Positions 21,626 through 32,957 of a DNA stretch of 64,000 bases are shown piece after piece. Under the pieces are notes generated by a model that was not told the origin of the DNA, did not search any database, and was given only the letters and a program-made list of their open reading frames with translations. The position numbers and the translations under genes were made by a program. The stretch spans positions 434,001-498,000 of the forward strand of contig NC_064237.1 in NCBI RefSeq assembly GCF_023101765.2, read 5' to 3'. This DNA comes from Spodoptera frugiperda. Lineage: Eukaryota > Arthropoda > Insecta > Lepidoptera > Noctuidae. The number at the start of each line of letters is the position of its first letter. Positions within the stretch are counted from its first letter, which is position 1.

Positions 21626-21975
21626 GCTCATAATTTGCTAAAGCAATGGATGAGGTGCTGACTACTATTGAAGAAGATTTCCAAAACTGAAATGGAAAAT
21701 GGATTGACAAACTAGTCTTCGACTAGGCCTGACCAAGTCAGTAAATTACGTGGAAGGGACGACCCAAGGAGACCCCTGGAGAAAATTAATTGATCTATGT
21801 ATTTATTAATTAATTGGAAAGTTACTTATAACTAAGGTCAAGTGAGGGACAGTGTACCTATTAAAGGGTATATTTATTTGTAGTCGTTGAGTGTGTGTTA
21901 TGTTCTTTAACGTACCGTAGTTCAGGCATTTCTCTCAAATCAGTTTTCCTTAAATAAAATTAACTTCCTTTTCAA
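21626..21975 (+). other. Candidate 3' exon of peptide gene
   Basis: Starts after TTTTTTCAG and contains AATAAA at 21953-21958. With the donor at 19223 it is entirely 3' UTR. With the donor at 19198 the protein would lose its stop and end ...RRNPLIIC after five new codons. The interior holds a short repeat-like segment (GGGACGACCCAAGGAGACCC). Exact polyadenylation site unknown. Confidence 0.35.
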
Positions 21976-22665
21976 TCAACTCTTGCTTCTTTTATATAAT
22001 TACCTACCTCAAACCAATTTAGGAAAAAAGAAAATCAAATCTAATATACGCCGTTACACTGTCTCCTACTTGACCCTAAGGTTTTATAAAATTAAATTGA
22101 TGGCTGATACGAAATGTATAGTGAACAATAAATAGATGATATTTATCTTGATAAATAATAAATTAATTGGTAATTATTTGTTTTGCTTCCAACCGACATA
22201 TCTCTAAATCGTTGGAGGTCTATGTTCAGCAGTGGACGTCTTATGGCTGATATGAATGAATGAATGATGTGAATTATTTCTTATTAGTTACCTATTTTCA
22301 GAAACAATAAAAGATATGTTACGTAATTCTAAACTCCGACCTGTAGATTGAATTCCAAAATCTAAATCTAAAAGAATAACGAATGACACTTGTATTGAAC
22401 ATAAAACACGGAATGAAAATATTTAACTGTTCTACGAATGTACGGTAGTGAGATATCATCTCATTTTGGTATGAAAGCAATTTCAAACGAACCACCTTTG
22501 GGCGAAAATGAATTGCACGAGAACAAGATAACTAGTAGTTGGTGTTGAGCTGTAAAACAAATGTGGCCTGATTAAATAAGTAAATGTTTCAATCTTGTAT
22601 CAGAATATTTCATAGAATGGCGTGTTTTATTCCTGAATTGAAAAGTGAGCTGAGGTGCATATAAC
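21976..22665. other. Unassigned, one repeat tail
   Basis: GTCTATGTTCAGCAGTGGAC and GGCTGATATGAATGAATG at 22217-22262 is the tail of a common moth retroposon. Nothing else is supported. Confidence 0.4.
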
Positions 22666-22862
22666 GATTGCAGGATTGGCGTAAAGGCTGGGCAACCGGT
22701 TGCCATGCAACATGCAGCGATTCCCGCACGGAGCAACTCTTTGTGTAATCCACAAATTGTTTCGAGGTTGGGTGTAATGTAATGTGTATGTTTGTAAACG
22801 CATCCACGACACAGGAGAATAGGAACACAGGGGGTGCTGTGTGGGGCAATATATAAAAAAAA
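22666..22862 (+). repeat. Family A tRNA-derived SINE
   Basis: GGCTGGGCAACCGGTTGCCA, then ATTCCCGCACGGAGCAACTC and TTTGTGTAATCCACAAATTG, then TGTTTGTAAACGCATCCACG, ending GGGGCAA plus A-rich tail. The B-box portion is partly deleted relative to other copies. Confidence 0.8.
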
Positions 22863-23419
22863 TAGAATGCTAATGTATCACGCAAAAAAGCTAGGTGGAA
22901 ATTCACAAATCTTTGCTAAATGGACATTTTCTAAATTACCTGTAGGTCGTGTGATGGTTACTACTGCTACCGTAGAAAGCCTTGAAGATGAAAGATGTTT
23001 GTGCCAATTGTTGTGGACATGTACCTATGTTTGTGAATTCTGTGCAGCTTAACCTACCCCTTCATAGATTTAAAGGCTTAATGTTATATTGTACTTAATC
23101 TATCAACATCCACACGCAGAACACATCACCGTGAACTATCTAGAATCCTGTCTTTTCTCTTCTATTCAGATTTATACGAACAACGCGCATAATTTAAACT
23201 TCATAACTTTCAACTGCGGGAGTAATTCCAAACTAATTTGCATACAATTTTATAGACGTGTATAAATTTACTCAGAAACGTGTCTAATTGAATCTTGACG
23301 TTTTAGTATCCATTATTGGCCTTAAAACTGATTTGACTGTCATTAAGTTCATACATTTAAATATTTATACTTAAGCTACATTATCTTTGTTGTCTAAGCA
23401 ATATTTTATTTATGGTATA
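22863..23419. other. Unassigned stretch
   Basis: A 72-codon frame at 22834-23052 overlaps the SINE tail and lacks motifs. No gene supported. Confidence 0.4.
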
Positions 23420-23668
23420 ATTCGGTGAATGTGCAGACGGATTGGTCAGCATTTGCTGCCGCCCAGGGACACTCACAACACCAGAGGCATTACAAGTGCG
23501 TTGCCAGCCTTCTAGGGGTTAGGAATTTAAGGGTTGTTGTGGAATCGGGAATCGGGAAGTTTCCTACAACGCAAGCGTTGTTTCACGTCGGTTTTCTGTG
23601 ACGCCGTGGTGTCACTCCGGTCGAGCCGACCCATTTGTGCCGAAGCATGGTTCTCCCACACTTATATT
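23420..23668 (+). repeat. Family B interspersed repeat
   Basis: CACCAGAGGCATTACAAGTG, TTGCCAGCCTTCTAGGGG, TTTAAGGGTTGTTGTGGAAT, CGCAAGCGTTGTTTCACG, TCACTCCGGTCGAGCCGACC and GCCGAAGCATGGTTCTCCCA, in order. Nearly full length. Confidence 0.8.
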
Positions 23669-24204
23669 TCTAAATTACTTCAGGTTTTTGGTACCTAGCT
23701 TGACCCATAATTTCCAACAGTGTCCAACCACAAAAAATTGACTAATTAGTTTTAGCCACAGCTTGTCATACACGACACAAACTTCGATCATTTTCGATGA
23801 AAACTGGAACATCTTCAACTTGTTTACCAAGTTTCACGTACCAAATATTAATATTGAATTGTATCACACAGAATGACCTCAAAATATTCCGCATCCCGAC
23901 GATGGTACTTAATTAGAAACACAACACAATGAAAACCACTATTGTTGTTTAATTAACATAATTTTAAAATTCTAATAAGAAACGCAGATCCTTTGTGTAC
24001 CAAAAACAGATAATTTAAAAGCACAACAAAGCGAATGAATGTATATTAGCGTTGTATTTTAGAAAGCACTCGTAAAATACACGTAATGCGAAGGTACATT
24101 GCATCAATAGATTATTGTACCTGGCGATAAATGTTGCACATCAAACATTGGTCATCGCATATCAAGTCATCGCGTATGCTATTTGTTACATAATATTTTA
24201 TATT

Positions 24205-24365
24205 ACCTGTAGCAAGCTTTTTTTTTTCATGTGGAAAATCATCCAATGACTTCTCTCACCAGGGCAAAGCGAGAGGGAGTGTCAGACTCTTACTGACTAA
24301 AAACCACCCCGTTCCTACTCCTGCTTGTCGAGCCGGAGCCCCGGTAAACCCACCTGTAGCAAGCT
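24205..24365 (-). repeat. Family D retroposon with perfect 14-bp TSD
   Basis: ACCTGTAGCAAGCT occurs at 24205-24218 and 24352-24365. Between them a T run (A tail on minus) leads into GGAAAATCATCCAATGACTT, GAGAGGGAGTGTCAGACTCT and TACTGACTAAAAACCACCCC. The insert is 133 bp. The tail and the duplication establish family D as a target-primed retroposon. Confidence 0.88.
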
Positions 24366-25050
24366 GGCCACTTATAAGAGTGGAAACTATTTTATGATCT
24401 TCTTTTGTTTATAAAATATGTATATTTATTCAGTGTGCTTCTGACTATTTGTTTGATTTACATGTTAAATTATTTCATCTATATAATATATTTAAAATAT
24501 ATAACACTCACGCTCTTCTCTAATCATAAAAGGCTCAACAAGAAAAAGTGTTATACAAATAAAATGAAATGATCATAATATTATTAGCTATCATACAAAG
24601 TCGGATGTGCACTATTTATCTCCGGGTATTGTACAAAAGCGGGTCGCGTTTCCAATCAAGCGCGTGTGGCTGCCCTTACACCGTCCTCAATAACTACGTT
24701 AGAAGTATTAGAACTAGTGGCAAGACTCGATAATCCAGCGAGTAGAGGAGCTACGGTGTAACATTCATTTGAGCGACTGTTGTGCAACTGTTGCTGGGAA
24801 GTTTCGGTGTTTAATTATTTGATCATGGTGACATTTTTTCATACTTTTAAATAGTGTTTGCCTAATGGGCAGTTTTTTGTGTTACTATTAATAATAACAG
24901 TAAGACCTATAGTATCACCAAAAAGAACATTAATAAATACTTTGACTTTGATGGATTGCTTTAATGTTCGCACTATTGCAAAATTAAGATACCCACTAAA
25001 GACTAGATATAGAAGTCACATTCATGAAAAAAACTTCGGAAAATTTATAC
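24366..25050. other. Unassigned, with a GC-richer patch
   Basis: A GC-richer patch at about 24615-24820 stands out from its AT-rich surroundings and could be an untranslated first exon or regulatory region. No open frame or motif supports a specific call. Confidence 0.25.
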
Positions 25051-25183
25051 ACGGTTGGCGCGATGGCTGGGCAATTGGTTGCCGTGCAACGTGTAGCGGG
25101 TTCGATTCCCGCACGGAGCAACTTTTTGTGCGACTCTAGTGTGGAGCAACGTTAAAAAAAACAAAGAAAAAAACAAACAAACA
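25051..25183 (+). repeat. Family A SINE, internally deleted
   Basis: The tRNA-like head is excellent (GGCGCGATGGCTGGGCAATT; GGGTTCGATTCCCGCACGG). The middle is missing, and the copy jumps to the terminal TCTAGTGTGGAGCAACG and an A-rich tail. Confidence 0.85.
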
Positions 25184-28100
25184 GTAGGTACAACGACCCC
25201 ATCAGCATCAATGCCAACGGGTATACAAAGGCCTCTTCTCACTCGAAGAAGGTTTGAGTACAAGTACAAATAACGTCAAGTAAACACTATCAAAAAAATC
25301 TTTATTCAAAACTTTGAAACAACAAAGAGTTGGCTTGCTTCTTATATTTTAATGCGCGCCATAAAGTGTAACGAAGTATAAAGGATGAAATAAGACATCG
25401 CACAGACAATGAACATGCGACCAGACGCAATCCAAACTAAATTGCTGTTTGTTGCAATATTCTTTGTATTGCTATTGGACTTTTGACCTTTGTGCAATAA
25501 ACACTCAATAATAAAAGATCAAGAAAAAGATTGTTCTTTGAGAATACGAAATATAACTTGTGACATTTTCTTTGTTTAATTTATTAAAATTGCTGTTGCA
25601 TTGTGACGACCACTTCATTTCTTTTTGTAACAAATGCATGTTTCAAGATTATCTTTGACAATCGCTTTTATTAAGGCTTTAGAATTTGCTTGTAGTGTTG
25701 TTTAATAACACTAAAGTCAGAGACCACTTTCGGAGTTTCTTGCTCGTTCTCTTCCATAGGAATCTACGCTTTGGAACGAGCAAATAGCTTCACTAGAGCA
25801 CTGACTAACAGACTGATATTTTTATAATATATGTATGTGCTTTGACATCCTTCCTGGTCTATTTGAAATAAATAATTTTTCACTTTCGTGGCGTGTCGGC
25901 TGCACGCCTTTGGTCACCCACGCAACTTACCAGACGGACATTTTACTCATCTACCCTATTTCGGTTCTGTCACTTTTCAAAATTCAATTAATTTGACATT
26001 GAGAGTACCTATAGTCGACAACACCAATTGGAAACATGGTCGACATTCAAGAAAGAAAAAAAATATTCTTCCTTGCTTTTCTCCATAGGATTACGCTGGA
26101 GAACAGTCTCACGGACTATATTATGTCGAGTTAAAATAAGTGCATTGACTTTGATCACCAGATTATATGCCAAATATGTATTTTTCACAATAAAATTAGG
26201 ATTATAATCGCATAGCAATCAATTGCTGTAACTAAATGCGCGAGGTGTCGTCAAAGGCCGTGCTCTAAATTATATTGACGTGGTCCCATTCAGCCGTCGC
26301 CGGTCTCCTGCCACTGCGGAACCTCACAAAAAGGCACCCGAGGGTCTCTGCACCACATAATGTATTCAGATGAAGGAGTAATCATCCAGATATAGAATTG
26401 AGTGTATTGCGGAGAATTGGAAGTAGAAATCATAACTTGCTTTTTGCTGTCGACGTGTGAGGCAATTATTGAATGGAGTCGGTTTTCTAGGTTGTGTTAT
26501 TATTAGAGTACGAGTACCTTTAAAGTATTCTAACAGTCTTGAAGAATGGGATTTTTGTAGCTTGACTCCTGTAATCAATACTTTAAATTAGATCAGGGCG
26601 TTAACTCTTGAAACCAAACTCAATGCAAGTTCAATACAATAAAATATATACAATCCAATCGTAGCTGTTATAAATAGCTGTAACAAAAATTATAAACTAA
26701 AAAGCTAAAAAAAAAATACTATTAAAAGTACTGTATTACTGTACTTTATTGTACTATATGTTAGGTTATCCACCAAATGATAGGTTAGAAGCCTTTGCCA
26801 TAAATTCTAAACAAAATTATTCATTACAATCTAATATATAAGGTGTTAACAATTTTGTGGCCATTAAGTTATATTATTTTGATATGAGCACAAGAGTACA
26901 CACAATATCAATGTCGATCGATCGGAATTGGATTCAAAAGTAAGCCCCCTGGTATGAATATATTTTCAACAAATACACAAATGAATTAAAGTCTAGTTAA
27001 ATAAGCAGTCACTTTTGAAACTATTGAACTAAAATAAGCGCCTTCATAAAGTTTAGTAGGTTACAAAACCAACTGAAAATAACTTAATTAGTATTCTAAA
27101 CTAAGCATTAATATTGAACATCGTGAAACTGTAGGCAAGTCGTGAACTATCGATAACTTCAGAGCTCATCTGTTTCCCCGTATTTCAGTTACAATTTGTG
27201 AGAAAAATGAGTTCAATTTTTCACGGATTCTCAATACGGAAACAAGATATATATCGATATTGTTGGAAGTGCGCGCTGATGTGGAAGTAAAGGGGGAATT
27301 TATTAATGTTTTACGGCAGTCACTTACTTCAACAGGCAGGCTCGTGGCTTCCTGAGAAATTGGTTATATTTGTAAAGCATTTGGAGTCACTTTTTGGTGT
27401 GTAAACCTGACTTTTCTGGTATTTTCTGGGCGTCGTGTCGTACCTAAGCTCACGTTAAACAACAATAACATTTGCATCATCGTTTACCTACACATATTAC
27501 GCTAAGATGCTATGTATCGACAATTTATTTTTTAATCTAATAATCTTAATCTAGAGATGATGACGGGGAATGAAAACTATTTAGTACGTCAGTTAGATAA
27601 ATAAGCTTTAGGGGCAAATATATAATACTTAGAAGTAACGTCATGTAATAGTTCAAATCCATATATCTTGCCAAGTATTTGTTTTGTAAGGAAATAAAAA
27701 TACATGCCTTATATTTTAAAACAATCTACAAGACGGACATTAAAATAAAAATTAGTCATCTACCCTATTCTTAATTAATAAAAAATAAGTTTATCAAATA
27801 ACGCGGAACGCTCCCGAAGGCTCGATACCGGCTAACATTAATCACAATCATTCAATAGCCAGCCAGATTCGTCTCGTTCGACTGGATGCGCTCCCGCAGC
27901 TCATTAATCCACGTTTTTAACGTGTATTCCCTTTAGTGCGGACTGAGGTGGGGTTGTAGTGACAGCGATATTATACTTAAGACCTTTTAATAAATAAATG
28001 TTATTTTAGTTGAATCGCGGTGTTGTAATGAAGATGCTATGTGAAGCCAACAATTGCAAAGAAATGTCTTGACATTAATTTTGTTTATAACAAAAGAAAT

Positions 28101-28598
28101 TTACAAATTTGGTAATTAGATCGCAGTCAAGAACAAAGCGAAAATTTGGAATTCTGTAAAAAGTTAAAGGCAAGTTGGCTTTACTTGTTTACCCTAAATG
28201 AATTCGTTATTTCAAATTAATTATTAAATGATAATTACAAATCTTTCAAAATATTGCTTAGCTAATTTTCACATAAAGTAAAGTAAATTAATTTCGTTGT
28301 CAATCGCTGACACTGTGACCCTACCCGGTTATATCGGAAGTTGGATGAGCCGCGAACAAAAACCGTCTGTTCGTAATACACGGACCGAAATTACGCTCGA
28401 AAAGGCACAGATTATACAATAAATATACTGCCTTAATGTACTGTGCATCTCTCGGTAATATTTTCCAATGGTTTGCTTTATAAGCACCATTTCTTTATAT
28501 ATGGTTTTAATATCGTGAAACATGTTTACTTCTGCTTATACAGGTTGCAAAAGGCCGTGTCTAATATTTTTTTATTACGTAACTGACGGACTAAACTG
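25184..28598. other. Unassigned 3.4-kb stretch
   Basis: Only short frames (under 75 codons) with no motif. GC-richer patches lie at about 26255-26350 and 27800-27965 without an identifiable product. Possible gene desert, intron or regulatory DNA. Confidence 0.35.
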
Positions 28599-28830
28599 GA
28601 CTGCACGGTTGGCGATGACTTGCTGGTTACCAACCACGGTGGCTTGGAGGTAGCTTCCCCGCAACAAGAGATGGGTTTGATACCGGTACGGAGCAACTCT
28701 TTGTGTGATCCACAGATAATTTGTGGTCGTTGCCATAGTTGTTTCAGGTCTGAGTGTCAAATTGTGTATGTGAAATTGTAAACTTACCCGACATAGGAGA
28801 AAATCCTAGTGCGGGGCAAGGTTTTTTTTA
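28599..28830 (+). repeat. Family A SINE, diverged
   Basis: GGACTGCACGGTTGGCGATG, TGGGTTTGATACCGGTACGG, AGCAACTCTTTGTGTGATCC and GGAGAAAATCCTAGTGCGGG plus poly(T). It carries extra sequence in the head and is one of the longer copies. Confidence 0.75.
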
Positions 28831-29189
28831 AGAAAGCATCCAAACGGCCTATCTGGATGTCATTGGCCTGTGCTTAGCAGTAGATGTTGATGACGATGCC
28901 TTTACTTGTATGACCAGGTGCCTGAATGTGATAAAAACTAAAAAGAATAATAAGGATCGTACTAGATTTCAGCCTATGGTTTCTGTCTACCCCCATAGAA
29001 CTAAGCTGTGAGTATACGTAGGTATGTATGCGCATAATATGCCTCTGTAGGTTTTAAAATATGCCTTATATTTGTCTCGTTAAATATAGATTTTGCCAAT
29101 TAAGTTAAAACCCTCCCACTATAAAGTTTATTTTTGGAAAAGCTTACAACTGTGTTCGGGTTTTAGAAATTAAATTGTTATAACCACTC

Positions 29190-29257
29190 AAACGCCAGGG
29201 CGACTATAGTCGCCCAAAAAATTTTGGCGTTAAACGCCCGGGCGACTATAGCAGCCC
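29190..29257. repeat. Paired palindromic units
   Basis: GGGCGACTATAGTCGCCC (29198-29215) is a perfect 18-bp palindrome. A near copy (GGGCGACTATAGCAGCCC) sits at 29240-29257, each preceded by AACGCC. An inverted TGGCGTT lies between. This is a compact structure that could be the end of an unrecognised MITE. Confidence 0.7.
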
Positions 29258-31230
29258 ATTTGACTTGTTCACTTCCAACGAATTTTTATCTATGACAAGC
29301 TTCAAAGAGCTTTACGAATGTTATACTAGATGGATCTGTATTAAATAACGCATCTATTGGTCGGTAAAACAGTATGCCAGGTGACAGCAAGAATATAAAA
29401 AATAATTGTTTACAAACTGTGTGTCAAGTTTTGTGAAGTGTTTGCGTTTAAAATTGAAGTATTCATTTATTTACCATCCTACTGTATTAGTGTTGTATAT
29501 TAAAATAATCCTTAAGATTCATTCTTTCAAAATAAAACAACGAAAATAAATAATTAAATAACGTTTAGTCAAAACTTGTTCAAAAAAACAAACAAATATT
29601 TAGCCCGTTCTGTTAAGTTCAACTTTTTTTATGCATTTGTGATTGATTTCTGTACTTTAATTAGTATATATTTTGATTCCTTAATAATTCAGCTTTATAC
29701 TGATATTTTTTACTTTGCTATAGCTGCAATAGTTTGCTAGAAAATACACTTTGAATCGGTAACGGCATGGGGCGCTCGACGCGGTTCAACACAGATCGAG
29801 CGCGTGGGCGTACAAGGTGTTGACAGGTGTCGCACGTGAACGTTTGAGTGGATAACTAGGCTACTAGTACTGAAATAGACTTACGATAAATGTGTTCGTT
29901 GATTTATATAAATAAAAGGATTCGTTTTCAAATTGAATTCCATTAGTAAAATTTAATTCAGATGAGTAAATTGTTTCCTTGGTAATTCCTATGCAAAACA
30001 TAAGATCTATCAAGTTTTTCAAGAAAATACACTTCTTACGTATTATTAAAATAAAATAAACTGACTTAACTGCCTTGTTGGTCGAATGGTCGCTTTATTT
30101 TATGACCCCTTAAAAAAAAGCCTTATAATAACGTCATTGACATGAAAATTTGCGTTAGTAACTTAAATACAATTTCTACTTCATCCATTAATTATTATTA
30201 AAGGTAAAAAGGTGTAAAGGTTCAATAATCTTACGGCTAATTTATAATGATAAAAATGATATTTATGATTAATGGTAAAATTTTATTTACTAAGTCATTT
30301 TAAAAGAAGCAAATGATTTACAAAGAAATAGCAATTCTTTTCACCAGGACAACAGCAACAAAAGAAATCTCATTAACGCACCCGCAACCTCACAACTTCA
30401 TTACCCAGATCAAAACACTAGCGTAGATCTACGCATAAAAGTACCAGGGCAGCATAAGCGATATAGAGCTCTAGTAGTATAGGCTAGACGCTAGTATCAT
30501 TTATGCAGAGCCCATTAGCAGTGGCGGTATGTAATTCCGTGCTGGCCTAAGTGCGTAATGACTTCCTCAGTGTAATTGTGTGTTTGCGAACGCGTTTGAT
30601 TAGAATCTAGACCGTGATTGGATGAGCGATTGTATCTAAGATGGGGCTCTCTATTCAATAAGGGCTGAGTTCATATCAATCAGTGGGAGTTAGGAAGGTT
30701 AGAGGAAATCTATTTAGAAGTTTGGAAGAAGATATCGTCGGAGAGGGTTTTTCTTTACCCAAAAGCTAGATTTTGTGGCAAAATTCTAGCACACAGATCG
30801 AGTGCGTGATCTGTGAAATATGAATAATTTTGTAGGTATAATCTTAAAAGAAACAGACAATATAATTGTTTAGTATTATTTTTTTTCAACTAACAATAGC
30901 GTGCGTCATTACACAAGGCTTAACATTTCAATTAAACTCCTGTGGAAAATCTACCATAGTTTTCATATAAGTGCTAAAAAAGTTCGGAATAATGAAATTA
31001 TTTTAAATTCTTTCTACAAAATATCTAAATGTAATACGAATATATTTATTATGTGAAAATGTAAAAAAAAAGGGAATAGGGAATCTAATTCATGTGGCGT
31101 TATCATACGCGGAACGAGGGAATAATGGTATCGGCGACGGGTGATCCGAAATTTCGGGCCGACCCACCGAGATACCTCCGGAGATTAGCTGGCTCCACGA
31201 GGAATACTAATTTTTGTCCTGAAAGTAACA
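29258..31230. other. Unassigned 2-kb stretch
   Basis: Contains GC-richer patches at about 29755-29875 (with CACGTG at 29833-29838) and 31095-31200. No gene, RNA or repeat could be supported. Confidence 0.3.
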
Positions 31231-31234
31231 GAAA

Positions 31235-31291
31235 AAAACTAAGTTTCTGAAAACTCATACATACAGTATAAGTTTTCAGAAACTTAGTTTT
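31235..31291. repeat. Perfect 21-bp inverted repeat, 15-nt spacer
   Basis: The 21-nt arm at 31235-31255 (core CTAAGTTTCTGAAAACT) is exactly repeated in reverse complement at 31271-31291. No flanking duplication was identified. Confidence 0.8.
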
Positions 31292-31598
31292 ACTAAGAAA
31301 ATGTTAAAAATAATATACAATTCTTTGTACGTCTAGACTGACAAATCAAGAATGAAACAAGTGAAAAATAAAAACTGCAAAACTAAGATATATCAGATTT
31401 TCATAATACAAACGGCCCAGTATACATTTCTCTATAGTAAATATATAGTAACCACTTATATTTACATACACAAGCAATTACCGATCGCTTGTGTCGAACT
31501 ACCGGCAACCGGCTACATTGTTAATGTCGGAAAAAAGCAGGAATTCCGGGGATCTTGATTAAGCGCTTGTCAACCGCGCAGCGCCGCTCCGACACATA

Positions 31599-31629
31599 GT
31601 GACGTCACCGCTAGGGATGGTAACACGTG
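31599..31629. promoter_or_regulatory. CRE palindrome plus E-box
   Basis: GTGACGTCAC (31599-31608) and CACGTG (31624-31629) lie 15 nt apart in a patch that is GC-richer than its surroundings (about 31550-31630). Both are classic bZIP and bHLH binding palindromes. No transcript start is identifiable nearby, so function is inference. Confidence 0.3.
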
Positions 31630-31824
31630 GCTTACATTACCGAAGATAGTGGAAAAAGGTCTAAAACATTAAGGAATTCTGCGAATTCTACGGCTGGTTA
31701 TATTAACATTCTTCGCTTTGAAGCTACTTCTGTTTTGAAGTCCAATGTTTAAAGCTAAATAGGCCAATAAGAAGAAATGGTACTATTTAAAGAGTAATCT
31801 TATTATAAACAAATAATTGTGACG

Positions 31825-31880
31825 CGCCGTAACGTGCACTTCTGCCTACCCTTTCGGGGATAAAGGCGTGACGTTGCAAT
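31825..31880 (+). repeat. Family E 3' tail fragment
   Basis: GCACTTCTGCCTACCCTTTC and GGGGATAAAGGCGTGACGTT are the family E tail in plus orientation. Confidence 0.6.
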
Positions 31881-32613
31881 ATAATTGTGTGGCTTTGAAG
31901 AAGTATCTACAACAAACCTGTGTGAATCTATTCAACGGCGGTCTCCTGTTCATCTGCTATGTCTGGAGATTATGGAAGACCAGGATCTCTAGCAGTAGGT
32001 TGTGTGTACCATGCTTTACAAATAGGCTTGAAACATAATTATGGTTGGTTGGTTATTCCATAACCAGGATCTAGAAATCCCTTGCCACATCACTACAACG
32101 TACATTTTACGATGAGAATATAAATTTCTGTGGCATATTTTTTCGTTGCCGTTGGAGGGTTGGAATCAAGAAATATTCACCGATAAGATTGATGGCCACC
32201 ATGACAGGTTTGAGGGTACCAGTCGAAGGGAGACGTATGCTGATAAGGGGATAAAAACTGATGTATTTTGTTTATAAAGAGGAAACAATTTCGTGGATGG
32301 GAAGTGAAATGTGCCAGTTTCGGTTAGAAGTGGGGTATTTATGAAAGGAATGGCGTGGAGTGGGGTTGATTAGTCCAGGAGATAGCGGTGGGTGCCTTAT
32401 CTTGACGAAGTTATCAAGTTCTCAGAACTACCTATAGACTGGATGAAGAAATCAAGGTTATTATGTTTTTGTAGGTAAATAAGTGTCTTTGCCAACTGTT
32501 TCTTTGATAATGTGGCGCACCTACCATGGTGTTATCTTATTTCTCTTCGTATGCGTCGTGCAATAGCTTAACTGCTTGAAAACGCCTACGGCATTTAATT
32601 CGGCAATGTTTAG
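31881..32613. other. Unassigned stretch
   Basis: No supported gene or repeat. Confidence 0.4.
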
Positions 32614-32957
32614 TACAGTCGACTCTCGCTAATTCGAAACTTGACGGACTCTTTAAATTTTTCGAATTACTGGTTGTTCGCATAGTCCGAAATTTGAATT
32701 TACCTAAAAATGTCGGTACTAACCCACAGAAAACAGACTCCAAATACTGAGATCTTTCTGTCCCTTTCTTTCTGCAACTTCAAATTGTCGAGAGTTTAAT
32801 GTCGGTAAGTTCGAATTAATGAGTCGTAGTCGAGTACGTAGAATTGATTTTTTCGTTCGTATTACCAAGTGTATAAAATGTATTGATCTTTGATTGGACC
32901 TCGTAATAACTTCGAATTATTGAAAGTTTGAATTAACTTAACTACGAGTCTATTATA
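32614..32957. mobile_element. Probable pogo/Tigger-like MITE
   Basis: The left end reads CAGTCGACTCTCGCTAATTC after TA (32614-32615). The right end reads CTACGAGTCTATTA before TA (32956-32957). The interior has several TTCGAATTA-type repeats in both orientations. The start CAGTCGACTCTCG..TTCGAA resembles pogo-group termini. The two ends match only partially, so the call is moderate. Confidence 0.45.

Noticed and set aside
25060..25125. tRNA-like sequence with good A and B boxes
   Set aside because: It is the head of a dispersed SINE followed by SINE body and an A-rich tail, with no complete cloverleaf. Other copies share the same non-tRNA body.
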